A stretch of 64,000 bases of DNA from Psococerastis gibbosa (GCA_963971405.1 OZ020489.1:8742001-8806000), one strand, 5' to 3'; positions 10,437-21,838 are shown, counted from the first letter of the stretch. Numbers and translations: made by a program. The notes: generated by a model from the letters alone, not told the origin.

Positions 10437-10660
10437 AATCGGAATAGTTCAGTTGGTAGGGAACTGGAGTAAGAAACGGAACGCCGTGGTTCAAAATTTT
10501 ACATAGAAGGAAAAATTGTCTGAAAGACCACCCAACCATAATAGGTACCTTAGGGCAGAGGAAAACGCGGCTGCAGGGCTAGTTGCTGACCATAAGATCC
10601 CAAACAGAGCCTTAATCAAGAGAGAGGATCGTCCACCAGTCCCTGAGTAAATTTTCTTTA
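10437..10660 (+). mobile_element. SINE-2, tRNA-derived
   Basis: An A-box-like AGTTCAGTTGGTAGG and a B-box-like GTGGTTCAAAATT are followed by a body containing GCTGACCATAAGATCCCAA and CCACCAGTCCCTGAG. The only other copy is at 63750, with the same order of motifs. Confidence 0.6.
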
Positions 10661-10671
10661 TAGTTTTGTTT

Positions 10672-11036
10672 TTTCAACACAGCTGCTTTCAGCATTTCTT
10701 CATTAAACAACCCTATCAGCCTCGTGGGGGTAGTGAGTCTGCTTATAAACTTCTGCACTCTAGAGGAAGACTCCTTCACCTCGAGGGAAAGGGGAGTTAA
10801 CTGACAGGGTGGACCTCCTGATTATAGTGGATTCCGAACCACTTTGGGAACATAGTAAAGTCACACGATTCATTCGGAGGTGACAAAGACATGACACGGA
10901 TTTAGACTGACTGGTAGTCTCAGCGCATTTTCATGTCCCAACATGTTCCCCTACCAACGCTGTGCACACTACCAATTTTTCTGCAGTTTAGAAAAGGCTC
11001 TAATCTGGTGGATTAAACTTGGTATGGCCGTTGCCA
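10672..11036 (-). repeat. R1, near-complete copy
   Basis: The minus-strand copy keeps every R1 landmark, including GACAGGGTGGACCTCCTGA and the GTGGATTCCGAACCACT palindrome-like core. Confidence 0.75.
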
Positions 11037-11738
11037 ACCTCAATAAGTTGTTGGGCCAAGGTTTTTTTTATGGTTGACTATGGTTGACTATTTCTGAGTC
11101 TATATGTTTCTGCAGACTAGTATTTTCCGATGCACAGTAAGAATTGTCAAACTTTTCATGCAAATCGATTGAAAACCTAAATTTCCCTTGAGAGTGATAC
11201 CATTTCATATAATAGGCCGAATGCGAGAAGCCGAACAAGGATAATGCCGGAGTCGGGGAATGTTGAAAGTAAAATTCAATTGAATATTCCATTATACTTC
11301 TTTTGAAAAAAAGAGAGTAAGCCACAAAACACAATAGGCGCGCAGTAATTAAATTTAAAAGTTGCTGAAAATTTTATTTAGCTTGCGATGTAACCGCAGC
11401 TTGCGCTGTTGCCAACCCATGTAAAGTTTGATTATTGCATAAAGGGAATAGAAATTACAAAAAAACTGCGAAAAGGAAAATGAGCAAAAGAATTATTATT
11501 CGAAAACGAAAATTACGAACAATTATGTTTTTTCCGTGTTTAATGGAATTCAGAATCTGTGGAAAAGGAAACCGTCTAACTGCGCAGAACATTGCCTTTG
11601 CTCAAGAGGGGGGGGGAGGAGGTCGGCGCTTCGCGGCGTTAGTTACAGTCATAATACCAGGTTAGCTGGCAGAGTAGCCCTTCGGGGTTAAAGCTCACCT
11701 ATTATAAATACGTTTCATTTCATTCATTTTCATTTCAC
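11037..11738. other. No gene seen
   Basis: AT-rich, with a G-run near 11610. It ends in a (CATTT)n tract at 11707-11738 that looks like the tail of a lost LINE. Confidence 0.45.
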
Positions 11739-12011
11739 AGAAAAAACTATAGTATCGTCCCATCGACTTTACAAGTGGGAGAAATATCGGGCCGTGAAAC
11801 CCGGCGGGCCGACATCGACTTCCACATTCCCCGAACCCGAAGACATGGCGCTGACAATTTCATTCCAATAAAGGGAAGATTGCTGTTCAACCAGTTACCG
11901 GACCACATTAAGAGATTGCGCTCGGAGGCTTGGGAGTTCAGGCGAATATTACACACTTACCTGGTGAAGGGTGTGTTTTATTCGCTTGATGAGTTTCTGG
12001 GGAATGCGTAA
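11739..12011 (+). pseudogene. LINE reverse-transcriptase C-terminus (CR1/Jockey-like)
   Basis: About 90 open codons end at the stop at 12009-12011. The pattern RETRRADIDFHIPRTRRHGA, then GRLLFNQLPDHIKRL, then FRRILHTYLVKGVFYSLDEF is the usual end of a CR1/Jockey-like reverse transcriptase (R..D...P..R...G...F...G...(W/F)N.LP..I....FR..L..YL..FYS..EF). No start codon belongs to it; it is a 5'-truncated fragment inside the host intron, antisense to the host gene. No stop or frameshift is visible in the piece. Confidence 0.75.
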
Positions 12012-12240
12012 ATTAATTTGCCCGATTGTTCTTACAATGGGTCAATTTTATTTCGTTTTGTAAATTTTTATTTTTTATATTGTTGATGTTAGTTATCTAA
12101 GTTAAATGTTACATTTTAAGCGTTTTTAGTTTAGTTATACTTGTATTGTATTACTGTATCCAATATAAGTCATTCATTCATCTATTAATTCAGTGCTTTG
12201 GGATAGGAAAACTCGAAAATGAAATCTGTTGTTGTTGTTT

Positions 12241-12606
12241 CCAACGCCTGCTCTTAGCATTTCTGCTATAAGCAACCCTGTCACCCTGGGGGTGGGAGTG
12301 AGTCTGTTTGTTAACTTGAGGCACCCTAAGGGCAGACTCCTTCACCTCGGGGTGAAAGGGAGTTGACTGACAGGGTGGACCTCCTGATTATAGTGGATTC
12401 CGAACCACTTGGGAAACATGGTAAAGTCACACGATTAGATCGCAGGTGACCAGGACTCGACACGCACGTAGACTGACTGGTATAGTCTCAGCGTGTTATC
12501 ATGTCCCACCATGTTCCCCTGCCAACGCTGTGCTCACTAAGAAGTTTGCCGCAGTTTGAAACATGCTCTGCTCTCATGGATTCAACATGGTAAGGACGTT
12601 GGCCTA
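12241..12606 (-). repeat. R1, best complete copy
   Basis: It runs from CCAACGCCTGCTCTTAGCA to AAGGACGTTGG, giving short inverted ends CCAACG/CGTTGG. This copy is a good reference for the R1 consensus. No clear target duplication. Confidence 0.8.
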
Positions 12607-14275
12607 AACCTAAAATAACCATGGGAAAATGATTTACTAAGGGAGCATTACAGTACCTAGCTTAATTTATTAATTAGAAGGCTTGTACGGTTTCACCCTT
12701 ACCGGTTTTATTATTATATATATATTTGATGGATACGCTGTCTCGAAGGGACAGAATACAACGCGCTATGTGATGACATGCAATGCATTAGTGGGTTATG
12801 GATTTATTTTCCTAAAATGTTTTAGCTGTGATGTGACAATGCAAGGCCGTTGAATTTAATAAAACACGCTTATGGATTTTATCGAAAAGCTGTTTTGTAG
12901 CCAGTATTATGGCAATTTATGCACAGCACTTTTAAGAATGGAGAGACAAAACAACCCACCCTGCCGTGGATTAGTAAAAAAACACATAAATCAAAACCCC
13001 GACCTGCCCTAAAGTATCCACCCCCCCCCCCAGTGCCCCTCAGTAATGTTGGAATTATGACCTCCCGTCAGCACTGGGGAAACTTTCATGTTTTCTTCCC
13101 ACCTTTTGTGTCCCCCAAAATTAGCGCGGTAATTGCATCTGCATTGCAAAATAACCCACCCCGTCCCCTTGGGCTTGCGGCTAACTTGACCTTTTCTTTT
13201 ATTTAAAAAAAAAAAATGGAATGATTGTCCGTTGCAAAAGAAGATAGATTTATGGAGCGGGTGAAAACTAATGACTGGAGAACTGACACGCTAACTCGTG
13301 ATAACACTAACACGCTGAGAAAATTTTTCATCAGGAATCAACAGGAAAGGTTGCGATAAGGCTGTCCTTACTTCTTAGAAAAAGGAATATAGCGTGGCAC
13401 GAAAACTGAATGAAAGTTTATTCTGAAGATTGGTAAGGTATCCACTTTCTGAACCTAGCAGCGTATCAAATCAAATTCAAATCTAATCAAATTTATTAAA
13501 TTAAAACAACAACATTTACTTAACTTGCAATAGTACAAATGGAAGGGGGCTCAAAGGACAAGTCCCTTTACAAATATAAAAGTAAAAGTAAAATTAGTGT
13601 CAAAACAAATAAAAAATTGGGAATTAAGTAGGCCTAACAATTAAAAGTTAATAAAAATAATTGTGCAGACAGATAACTAATATAATATAAATTTAATACA
13701 TACTAGAATGCTTAGTTGCTTATGGTGCCCCTTTATGTACCGTTACGCCTTACAACTGAGGAGGGCGTCATGCCCCCCCCCTGGCTTAAAATTTCTATCA
13801 CCAACACTGTACCTAAACTGAATAGGAATTAAGGGGCTGACTTTCTCTTATCAATAATGAGGCAGAATATCCAATACCGTTCATGTCAATTATTGAACTT
13901 CTACGTCTTTGGAAACATGTAAACTTCCCCTTTGAATCTTCAATAACTTATTCGAAAACTATGGGTTTTGGCATTTTGATTCTTTCTTCGTCTTCCCTTC
14001 ACCTGTTCTCTCCCATTCATATACTAATTTCGCAACGTTATCAAGTGTAATATTGCACAGTTGGCGTTCCTTTTTGTTGTTTAATCGTGTCAGCTTAGAT
14101 GTAACGTATCGTATGGTCTCAAATTACGAAAAATAGCTGAATGCTGCTTTCACGATTACACAAGAAATGTTGACATTTGTTTTATGAAAACTAAGATCCG
14201 AGAAGGCGGTGGCACAACTAGCTATGCGTCTAGAACATAAGAACAGTACATTTATTGTTAAAAGCGCTCACCCTA
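12607..14275. other. No gene seen
   Basis: Intron sequence. Around 13480-13570 an AT-rich stretch with GGGGGCTCAAAGGACAAGTCC resembles LINE 3' UTR sequence near 60570. C-runs lie at 13020 and 13770. Nothing coding. Confidence 0.45.
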
Positions 14276-14671
14276 CGGCGGGGTTTCCACATACAGTACG
14301 TCAATCGTCAATGAGAAATATGAAATTGAAGGACATTTAAATTTTTCATTGATAGCGGTGTTTCCACATGTTTTTTCAACTATTGACACTTTTCTTCTAT
14401 TGAAGCGTATGCGCCAAATTTTTGAAATTTGTTTGCATTTGTTTTCTGAAATTTTGTTTGTATTTGTTTTCTTCGTACACTTATTATTTTTAATAAAACC
14501 TAATAATAGTAGTAGATCCGAAGTAAGATCGACCTTCACCGATCTGTTTAATGGATGAAAACTGTTTTATAAACAATTAAAATTTTTGTACTTAACATAT
14601 TCCATGACGCCGTTTTAGTTTGTTATTGTTTGCAGCGCCTGATTTTACTCTATGATCATTGATCAATTTTA
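14276..14671. mobile_element. MITE family P (long form), truncated
   Basis: Left end GGCGGGGTTTCCACATAC, then the family core (GATCCGAAGTAAGATCGACC, TAATGGATGAAAACTG). It stops within GATCATTGATCAATTTTAA and passes straight into repeat K. Confidence 0.7.
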
Positions 14672-14849
14672 ATGTTGAAAATCTTGATGAGCAGGAATAA
14701 GTCAAGACTATTCTGAACACTTACGTTCTGGGGTAGAACCCCGAAGTCGGAGGAACTCAGTGTAGAGTCAATGGCATAAGGATGCAGAAGGCAACGGAAA
14801 ACCACTGCACTACAATTCCCTAGTATAGTCATCATGACTACGTGAGTTA
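14672..14849. repeat. Repeat K
   Basis: It shares GTTGAAAATCTTGATGAGCA, ACTTACGTTCTGGGGTAGAA and CATCATGACTACGTGAG with 38295-38508; looser copies are at 16561 and 30060. In both close copies it is followed directly by a family-P MITE. Confidence 0.7.
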
Positions 14850-15166
14850 GGCGCTTATTCCACATACGTCAATAGTCAATAGTAAATATGGTATTGACGG
14901 AAATTTCAATTTTTTATTGATACACGCCATTCCACTTGTTTTTTAAACTATTGATCACTTTTCTTCTATTGACACGTATGCGCCAAATGTTTGAAATTTG
15001 TTTGCATTTGTTTTTTGAAATTTTGTTTGTATTTGTTTTCTTCGTACACTTATTATTTTTAATAAAACCTAATAATAGTAGGAGATCCGAAGTAAGATCG
15101 ACCTTCACCGATCTGTTTAATGGATGAAAACTGTTTTAGAAACAATCTATTAAAATGTTTGTACTT
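14850..15166. mobile_element. MITE family P (long form), right end lost
   Basis: It begins GGCGCTTATTCCACATACG after TTA and follows the full copy at 38509 up to about TTTGTACTTAAA. The right inverted end is missing. Confidence 0.8.
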
Positions 15167-15801
15167 AAAATAAAATAAATGGACCCTATTTAATTTTTAA
15201 AAAAAACCTGGGTACGACCTTTACTGAAAGCAATAAGTACGTACCTAGGTTTAGTAGTCATTTCTAGTCAGTGTTGTGTTGTGTTAAAATAAGAAAAAGA
15301 AAATTATATTCTATTCTTACGGTACGCTCACAGGCAGGAAGCTGTAGACTTTTTCTCGGCAATAAAATCAAACGGAAACGACCAAACTTTCCACATTGCA
15401 TATCAACCAAGCGTCAGGATGGAAAAGTCCGATTCAAAAAAAAATCTGTACCATAGACTATTGGTAGAGAAATATAAGAATAAAGGATCTGCTGATAAGA
15501 GTAGATCATTTAAATAAAGATTAAATGAAGACCACACGGGAATATCGTTCAGGTTAGTTCCGAAAAAAACTAATTTGAAGATTAGAGACTCAGTGCAACC
15601 AAACTAATACACTCAGCGACTTGATAAATTCAGCAATAACTAATACACTTATGGTCTATAAACCGGCTATAGTTAGTTACGTTGGCGTACAAATTGGGAG
15701 TAAATAGGACAAAATCAAATCTTTTGATGTGGATAAAATTATAATTTATTCAGATTTAAAAAAGTGGCGCCAAAACAAGAAACAATAACATCCGCACTCA
15801 C
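15167..15801. other. Intron sequence, no element seen
   Basis: AT-rich; it contains the donor side of the intron that follows the exon at 15802. Confidence 0.5.
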
Positions 15802-16175
15802 CTGACTTTCTTCTTCCTTCGACCCTTGATCAGATGTATATTGGATATGCTAAACGTAGGAGACGGCGAGCTTTGTAACTGCCGCGTCGATCCACCGGAC
15901 CCACGATGATCTCTACGGCCCGAATTCTTCGAGAATAAAGTCGAACTCGAGCTGGTGTCGTCGCGATCCTCACCGTTTTCCTCGATCTCCTCGATATCGT
16001 GCAGCTGGGAGGGGGCTAGACCCAAAAGAACGGGGGGTTCGGTCTGGGTTAACGCTAATTCTTCTATCACTACATCCTCCTCCTCTTCGGGGGCCGCCAC
16101 GGCCTTTAGACGGTCGTCTTCGGCATTATCCCTGCCTTCGCGGCAGGGAACACACTTGCAAAGATTGCCCCCCAC
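15802..16175 (-). CDS. Host gene, first visible coding exon (unknown protein)
   Basis: About 124 open codons in a CpG-rich patch unlike the AT-rich flanks. The exon ends at a strong donor (CAG then GTGAGTG, GT at 15801-15800) with two bases left over, which the exon at 9280 completes. The protein starts (V/M)GGNLCKCVPC, then an acidic run (EEEEDVVIEE, then EEIEENGEDRDD), a Ser-rich part and a basic end GRRKKKV. If the first residue is Met, Gly2 with Cys6 and Cys8 would suit N-myristoylation plus palmitoylation. However, the first codon here is GTG, not ATG. One reading is a start codon split by an intron, A then TG, using the AG just before 16174. The upstream pyrimidine tract is poor, so this is uncertain. 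I do not recognise the family. Confidence 0.6.
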
Positions 16176-16560
16176 TACGCTGGAGACTCCCGCGCGCGCC
16201 TTTTTTCAAAAACACAAACTTTACTTCATTGTTGTATTTTTTTGGCGCAGGGTGTCGGAGGATGGGGTGGTTCCAGGGGGGTGGTGGAAAGGGGGGGTGC
16301 AGAGGGGAAGTTTTGCCGTCTGGCTGTTAGTTAAAACATGGCGGTGGCGCAAGCGTTGTTGCCAAATTTACATCACTGCACTGTTTCATATTATTGTTTG
16401 TTGATTGGATTAGTTTTGTTACATTAATGTCACTGAAACGAAAATTGGAACAGTAGTGAAAGGTTCATATCTGGCAGGCATTAAAACATAAGATTATTTA
16501 GTTAAATTATTTTAAATGACTGGATATACTTCTTCAAAGTAGCTGAGCTTCTCAGTAACA
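16176..16560. promoter_or_regulatory. CpG-rich flank of the host exon, possible promoter or 5' UTR
   Basis: On the minus strand this precedes the exon at 16175. It contains CGCGCGCG, purine/G-rich runs, and an AACATGGCGGTGGCG motif resembling a YY1 site. No TATA box. Promoter function is inferred only from position and composition. Confidence 0.3.
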
Positions 16561-16830
16561 ATTTATGGTCTCAGTGGCGATGACTTGGAAATCCCTAAGC
16601 TGTACATCCTCGCGGTGAAGATGCGTGTTGTGGCCACTGAACAATTAGGGGACCTAGTTTGAGCCGAGATAAGCGAAAAACACGGTCTTTTCTGTTCAGG
16701 GCACTCTTTTGTTGGGGAACTGGGCCCAAAGTTGGAGGAACAAAACGAAGAGTAAAACGGCCTAGGATCCAGAAGACAACGGGAAACCACTGCATTACAA
16801 TTCATCATGACTACAATTGCCATGATTGCC
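16561..16830. repeat. Repeat K, divergent copy
   Basis: TTTGAGCCGAGATAAGCGAA matches 30108 with one change. Further on, CAACGGGAAACCACTGCATT and TTCATCATGACTACAATTGCC match the K blocks at 14780 and 38450. Confidence 0.65.
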
Positions 16831-16859
16831 GCCAAAGAACCTACCCAGATACCAGTCAG

Positions 16860-17070
16860 TTGCGGAATTAGGTTAAATACGGGTCATGACTACCTTCAGA
16901 AACATCTCCACCGTATAGGTGTAGCAGCGGAGCCTTTCTGCCCTTTATGCGACACCCGGGAAGAGATGGACGGAAATCATCTTAAGACGTGCCAGGCTTT
17001 TGTCAGTAGCAGAGGTTCACCAGATTATGTGTTGTATTGGGCTGCAAGAAAGCTGATGGCGAAAGCCTAG
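16860..17070 (+). pseudogene. LINE C-terminal zinc-knuckle fragment
   Basis: The plus frame reads NTGHDYLQKHLHRIG, CPLCDTREEMDGNHLKTC and YWAARKLMAKA, then a stop at 17068-17070. This is the same domain as the LINE tail at 6669. The CCHC residues are intact. An A-rich tail of about 12 bases follows the stop. Only some 70 codons remain. Upstream it joins repeat K within about 30 bp. Confidence 0.8.
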
Positions 17071-17639
17071 TGCTATGGTGTAATTAAAAAAAAAAAACAA
17101 TTGCCATGATGATCGCCAATCTTCAATAGAAGAGACATAAGAAGAAGAAGAAGAAGCGAGTTACGTTTTCAGTTACTTACTTCATTAAATTAAATTTTTT
17201 TACTATACATTACATTACTGGGCACATTATGCACTGCGCGCAGATTCCGTAACATGACGTAATACAATTCATTAAATTAGCACTGGGGTTGATACGGTGT
17301 AAGCTAGGGGTAGATTAGTTGAAGCTTAACTATATTCTGAAGCAAAGTCTAAATCTTTGGAATCCATTTATTCGCACTACAACTGACTCGGCACTCCTTT
17401 GCGTATTCCCATTTCTACGATTCTTCTTATAACTCTTATGGAGTTAGAAAAACAGATTAATATAATAAGAAAAGCGATATGGAACAGAGAGTAAATTGAT
17501 TTGCAAATCTCATTATAACATAACAGGCAAGGGCACAATGAAGTTTTCCAGTGGGAGCCCCTTATTGCCTAGGCTAACTAAAACAGGATAAATAATTTGT
17601 AAAAAGGTTTTTCCCGCCCAAAACGTAAGAGGGATCATG

Positions 17640-17925
17640 CAAGGCAATAGATAGAATGGAGTTTTAAATATATTGAGGTTACCTCACCTCCGGTGACGTC
17701 AGAAATTTTTTTTGACTACTGCCTTGGGTAAACAAAAAACAAAAATTTAGAGTTTTAGAAAAACTTGTTACAACTAAAACCCAAATTAGTAAAACCCAAA
17801 TAATCGTTAAAAAATTAACTTTGTCTAAGAAACCCACTGTGTTTTTGTTTAAAAATTTTTTTGTTTATTAAAATGAAATACCTACCACGAAGTCACGAGT
17901 AATCTAATTTTTTTCTACTGCCTTG
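17640..17925. mobile_element. hAT-type MITE, family C, copy 3
   Basis: The ends are CAAGGCAATAG and CTACTGCCTTG. The flanking 8-mers GGATCATG (17632-17639) and GGGTCATG (17926-17933) differ at one base. It contains CCTCACCTCCGGTGACGTCAG and an internal duplicate of its right end near 17723. Confidence 0.75.
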
Positions 17926-17989
17926 GGGTCATGCTATAGAAATACTATCAAGTAAGAAAAAAATGCTTCAAACTATTTCTGTGGAATCT

Positions 17990-19170
17990 CAAATAGTATT
18001 AAGGAAATAAGAAAAGATTCGTGGTAGCAGATAAACGGTAAAACGTGCCGTGAGACCCTTGGAGTGCTGCAATCGCCTGAGGAAAAAAAGGATAGGCAAT
18101 CACCCCCCCCCCTCAATCAATTTCCGTTTGTATTGTAAGTGTAGCTTAATGTAACTTCAAATAAGAATAAACAAAAACAGCCGAGGCAGCAGATAACATT
18201 AGAAGGAGCCGTAAAACGTTTTGCCACGCAAAGGCGTGGCGGGATTGCAAGGGCTGCAATAACCCATGGGTAAAAAAGGATTTGCAATAACAATTTCAAG
18301 CAATTTCCCTTTGTATTGTAAGTGCAACTTATGTTGCCTTATGTTAAGTTAGGTAAAATAAGGTTAAATATAAATAAAACAGCCGCGGCAGCAGATGAGC
18401 ATAAGAAAGAGCCGTAAAACCTATTGCCGCGCTACGTTCTAGCACGATTGCCAGTGCTTGTATTAGCACATGTATAATAATGATACGCAATAATCACATC
18501 AAGCAATTTTCCCCCCAGTAACTGCGCAGCCGACCTAATCTTATGTAATGTCAAATAAGAAAAAAAAGAAATTAGAAAATAACCGTGGCAGCAGATGACC
18601 ATTAGAAGGTGCCTTAAACCCTATTCCCGCGCAAAATCGTGTCACTATTTTGAGTGTTACAGTATTCAGTGTTCAGTATATTCAGTATATAGTGTTTTAA
18701 GGCGCCCATTCCACCGACCGACTAGGAGTATTTACAAAAACGGTGACGTGGTAGCAGACATTCAAGACTTAGGCGTGGTTTCCATCGACCTCGCATTGCA
18801 GAATGCAAATGACATTGACGGAAATTAGAATTTTTCTTTTTATAGAAATCTATTAAAATGTTTGACGCCATTTTTTAATTTTAGTTTGTTTGTTTGTGAT
18901 TTTACTGTATGATCATTGATCAATTTTAACTATGGCATAGAGGAAAATAAACATTTCCGTCAATTCTGCAATGCGAGGTCGGTGGAAACCCCGCCTAAGT
19001 CTTGAATGTCGGCTACCACGTCACCATTTTTGTAAATAGCCCTAGCCGGTCGGTGGAATGGGCGCCTTAGTAATGTCAAAAAGGAAAATAAAGAGGAGAA
19101 AAAAGCCGTGGGCGTGGCAGCAGATTAACATTAGAAGGTGCCGTAAAACCTTTACCGCGCAATGTCGTGG
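17990..19170. repeat. Degenerate tandem array, about 160-200 bp units
   Basis: The word GCAGCAGAT..(A/C)ATTAGAAGG followed by GCCGTAAAAC recurs near 18024, 18187, 18387, 18589 and 19119. Units have diverged strongly. The array is split by the MITE at 18701-19066. Confidence 0.7.
18701..19066. mobile_element. MITE family P (short form), copy 1
   Basis: Ends GGCGCCCATTCCACCGACCG and its inverse, with arms over 100 bp containing AAAAACGGTGACGTGGTAGC. Inside is a second nested inverted pair starting GGTTTCCATCGACC. Flanks TAA and TTA suit a PIF/Harbinger-like TWA target. 366 bp, non-coding. Confidence 0.85.
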
Positions 19171-19548
19171 CACGTTTCAGGAACCTTCCCATTGCATTTA
19201 GCTGCAGGCATTTCACCCGACGATAATGGAGGCCGACAAATGGACGAATAAACCTTTTATACAGTAATTTCTAAATTTCCCCCTTAGCTCTTTGTTTCCG
19301 GAGAAGCGAAAGTTTTCTGCAATTTGCCAGCTAAATTGTTATTTGCAAGTTAAATGTTTAATTTTATGCTCTGGTTACACGGTTGAGGTTGTGATTAGTA
19401 AAAGAAACATAATTCATGTATTAATGTAGATTGCACTTTTATAGACTTTCTGTAAGGGTGCAGCACTTCCAAAACGGCAGCGGGTGGTTCGTTTCGCTAT
19501 ACGTCCATCCCACCGGTATATTATTTCTCCAGACCTTCTCCAGTGCAT
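19171..19548. other. No gene seen
   Basis: Anonymous AT-rich sequence. Confidence 0.5.
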
Positions 19549-20369
19549 GGTCGAAATTTTTTATTCCGAGATTTCAACGGATTTACACGTTCTGAGGTCC
19601 CAGGAACCCAAAAAACTGGTTTTTACGAAATGTCTGTTTGTCGCTCTGTATGTTCATCGATTTCCGGGCAAACTACTCGGTCGATTTGTATGAAATTTGG
19701 CATGTAGGTTGACAAAAATCATACCTCGGATAATGTTTTTATATTTTGAGCTAACGCAATTTGGGGGGAGGGGGGGTTTATTCACCAAAAACTCCAAAAA
19801 ACGTCTAAAAAAATTATTTCTCAAAAACGGGTCGAACGATTTCTTTTAAATTCACATATATTGTAGTCGTTATTAATGTTGACAAAATGCGGGGGGTCGC
19901 TTGCCACTTGATAGTTTGCTTCTGGGGGCAAAAAAATGAAAATAACTAAATTTTAATGGAAAATGACTAAAAATTAATTTTTCTGCGTAACCTTTCTATC
20001 GATGATTTCCGCCTTCAGGCATGTCTTAGATGATAAATTGAGTGACGAAACCAGACAGGTTGCTTTCCCAAAAACCTATTGGGTTTTGTACAAAAAATTA
20101 TTTTTTGAAAAATTATAGAAAATTCACGCTCAAATGAATTGCGTGCCCGGCCATTATTACTGTGTGGTAATGTGTTGGTGGTCTAACCTATCTAGAATTT
20201 ACCTCACCTCCAGTGACGTCAGGTGGACAACCCCCCTCCCCCAACGAGATATCCGAAATTTAACCGTAGGAAATTTATTTACTATGAAATTACTCATTTT
20301 CTCCATCTAGGCCTATACTAATTGATAAATTGGAAAGCATGTTCGAGTAAACTCGGACCGGTTCTTCAG
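19549..20369 (+). mobile_element. Element DR, near full length
   Basis: It lacks only the first few tens of bases of the roughly 840-bp DR element also found at 58254 and 59437. Landmarks: GAGATTTCAACGGATTTACA, GCAAACTACTCGGTCGATTT, TTGATAAATTGGAAAGC and GACCGGTTCTT. The intact copies have near-terminal inverted words GCTTTCCAATTTAT, so DR is probably a non-autonomous DNA transposon; the superfamily is unknown. Confidence 0.75.
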
Positions 20370-20389
20370 AATTGTTGGATCAAAGGCGT

Positions 20390-20600
20390 GTTCTGACTCG
20401 AATCTGTGCTTGGTTAAGTCATGTTTTCGTCTGTTACATTGCGTCAGTCAGTCAATGGTAAGTTTGTCTGAGTTTGTCCATTATTGCTTGTAGCCGGTGT
20501 AGGTTGACATCGAGGACGTGTACCAGTTTGCCAATGACCAAAAATTTCATAAGGAAACATTTTAAATAATACCCAAATCCATGGGGTCGTTGGCATAGGA
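20390..20600 (+). repeat. Repeat family H
   Basis: It follows the DR copy closely. Landmarks TGTGCTTGGTTAAGTC, GTAGCCGGTGTAGGTTGACA and ACCAGTTTGCCAATGACC. Confidence 0.75.
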
Positions 20601-21838
20601 TAAGAAACGCACGGACAATTCCGCCCGTCGCGATATTCTGGCGTCTTTTCCATTGTCGTTTTCTCGACGCGTTTCTCGTCGTTTTCTCGACGATTTCGCC
20701 AGCTAACGTAAAGCCGCCCGCAAAAATTTACACGGGTTTCCCTTAGAGACGCCCGGAACACTCGTCAACGCCTCAAAGCTTTCGGAAGTGCGTTCAGAAA
20801 TTAACTTTTCTAGGCACCAGCCTATCACCAGCCTATTTGTTCCCATGATAAGTTTCTCAGCGGCCCACGTTGCGTGGAACGTTCGTGTGTACCGGGCCTA
20901 AGCAGACCTTATATTCAAAAAATAGTCCTTATTGACATTATTAGTATAGTTTGAAAGGGAGCAGAGTTAATGTCCAGTAAAGGCGTTTGTCAGGGTACCT
21001 AGGCCGTAAGCTTAGTTTAATTCCAATGTTCTCCAGTCGTATCGGGGGGGGGGGCGGGTTTAGAACCCTCTGGTCTTGCCGCAAAAGCTACCCCAGGTAT
21101 ACAGTATGTGTAAGCCGAAGCTGTCAACCCCCGACCCCTCACACACTCAATCAACGCAAAGCAAACATAGGTGGACCCCACAAGTGACAACTACACATGA
21201 TAGGGACGCACCCCTGAGCTTTCAGCTAACCCAAACCCAAACTCAGCACTCTGGGCCATCAGAAAATTTGAATATTCAACAGCGACAATAAAAATTGCAT
21301 AACTTTTTAATGCATTTTCGAAATCCAGCAATTTTTCTTTGCGTTTCATACATGAACTTTCTACTCTTCTTGGATCGATTTGACATTAATAATTGAGTTG
21401 CTTTCAAATTGTCAGATGCTCTTTGAATTGTTTCGGACTGTTAGACAGAAGCATCAGACCGTTTGACAGGTTGAAGACTGTGGGATTGTGTGTATTAGGG
21501 GGGGGGGGGGATAAAGGTGGCATGGAGGGGGGGGGGGAATTGGGGCATGTCGAGGGAGGATCAAGGGTTAAATACAATAGGAGCTCATCTGCTTTCTGCT
21601 AATGATTTACTATGAAAGATTTATGTTGAAGCGTTCAATTTATAATCTCTACGTTAGAGTTTATCGTAAGAAGACTGTTGTTATAATTTATTTTTGACGA
21701 TGATAAAGTTGCTTTTTAGCAAGGACATGGGATACGCGAGGCCGAAAGCAGAGCCGCGCTTTCCGGGGTGGCCTGCAGTGACATCTTTACCGTACTGTGC
21801 ACATTCTACATGTCTTCAAAGTAGCTGAGCTTCTGAGT
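20601..21838. other. No gene seen
   Basis: Anonymous apart from G-runs at 21045, 21500 and 21527. The word TCTTCAAAGTAGCTGAGCTT at 21811 is shared with 8310 and 16535. Confidence 0.5.

Noticed and set aside
14656..14865. 69-aa minus frame conserved at 38294-38524
   Set aside because: The similarity is that of repeat K DNA; the frames have no ATG-supported coding signal and break in the copy at 16561.
16173..16175. GTG as a true start codon
   Set aside because: GTG initiation is rare in animals; a split ATG or an internal exon is more likely, so the start is left open.
15955..16404. 149-aa plus-strand open frame
   Set aside because: It is antisense to the minus-strand exon, whose donor site and phase match support the minus strand instead.
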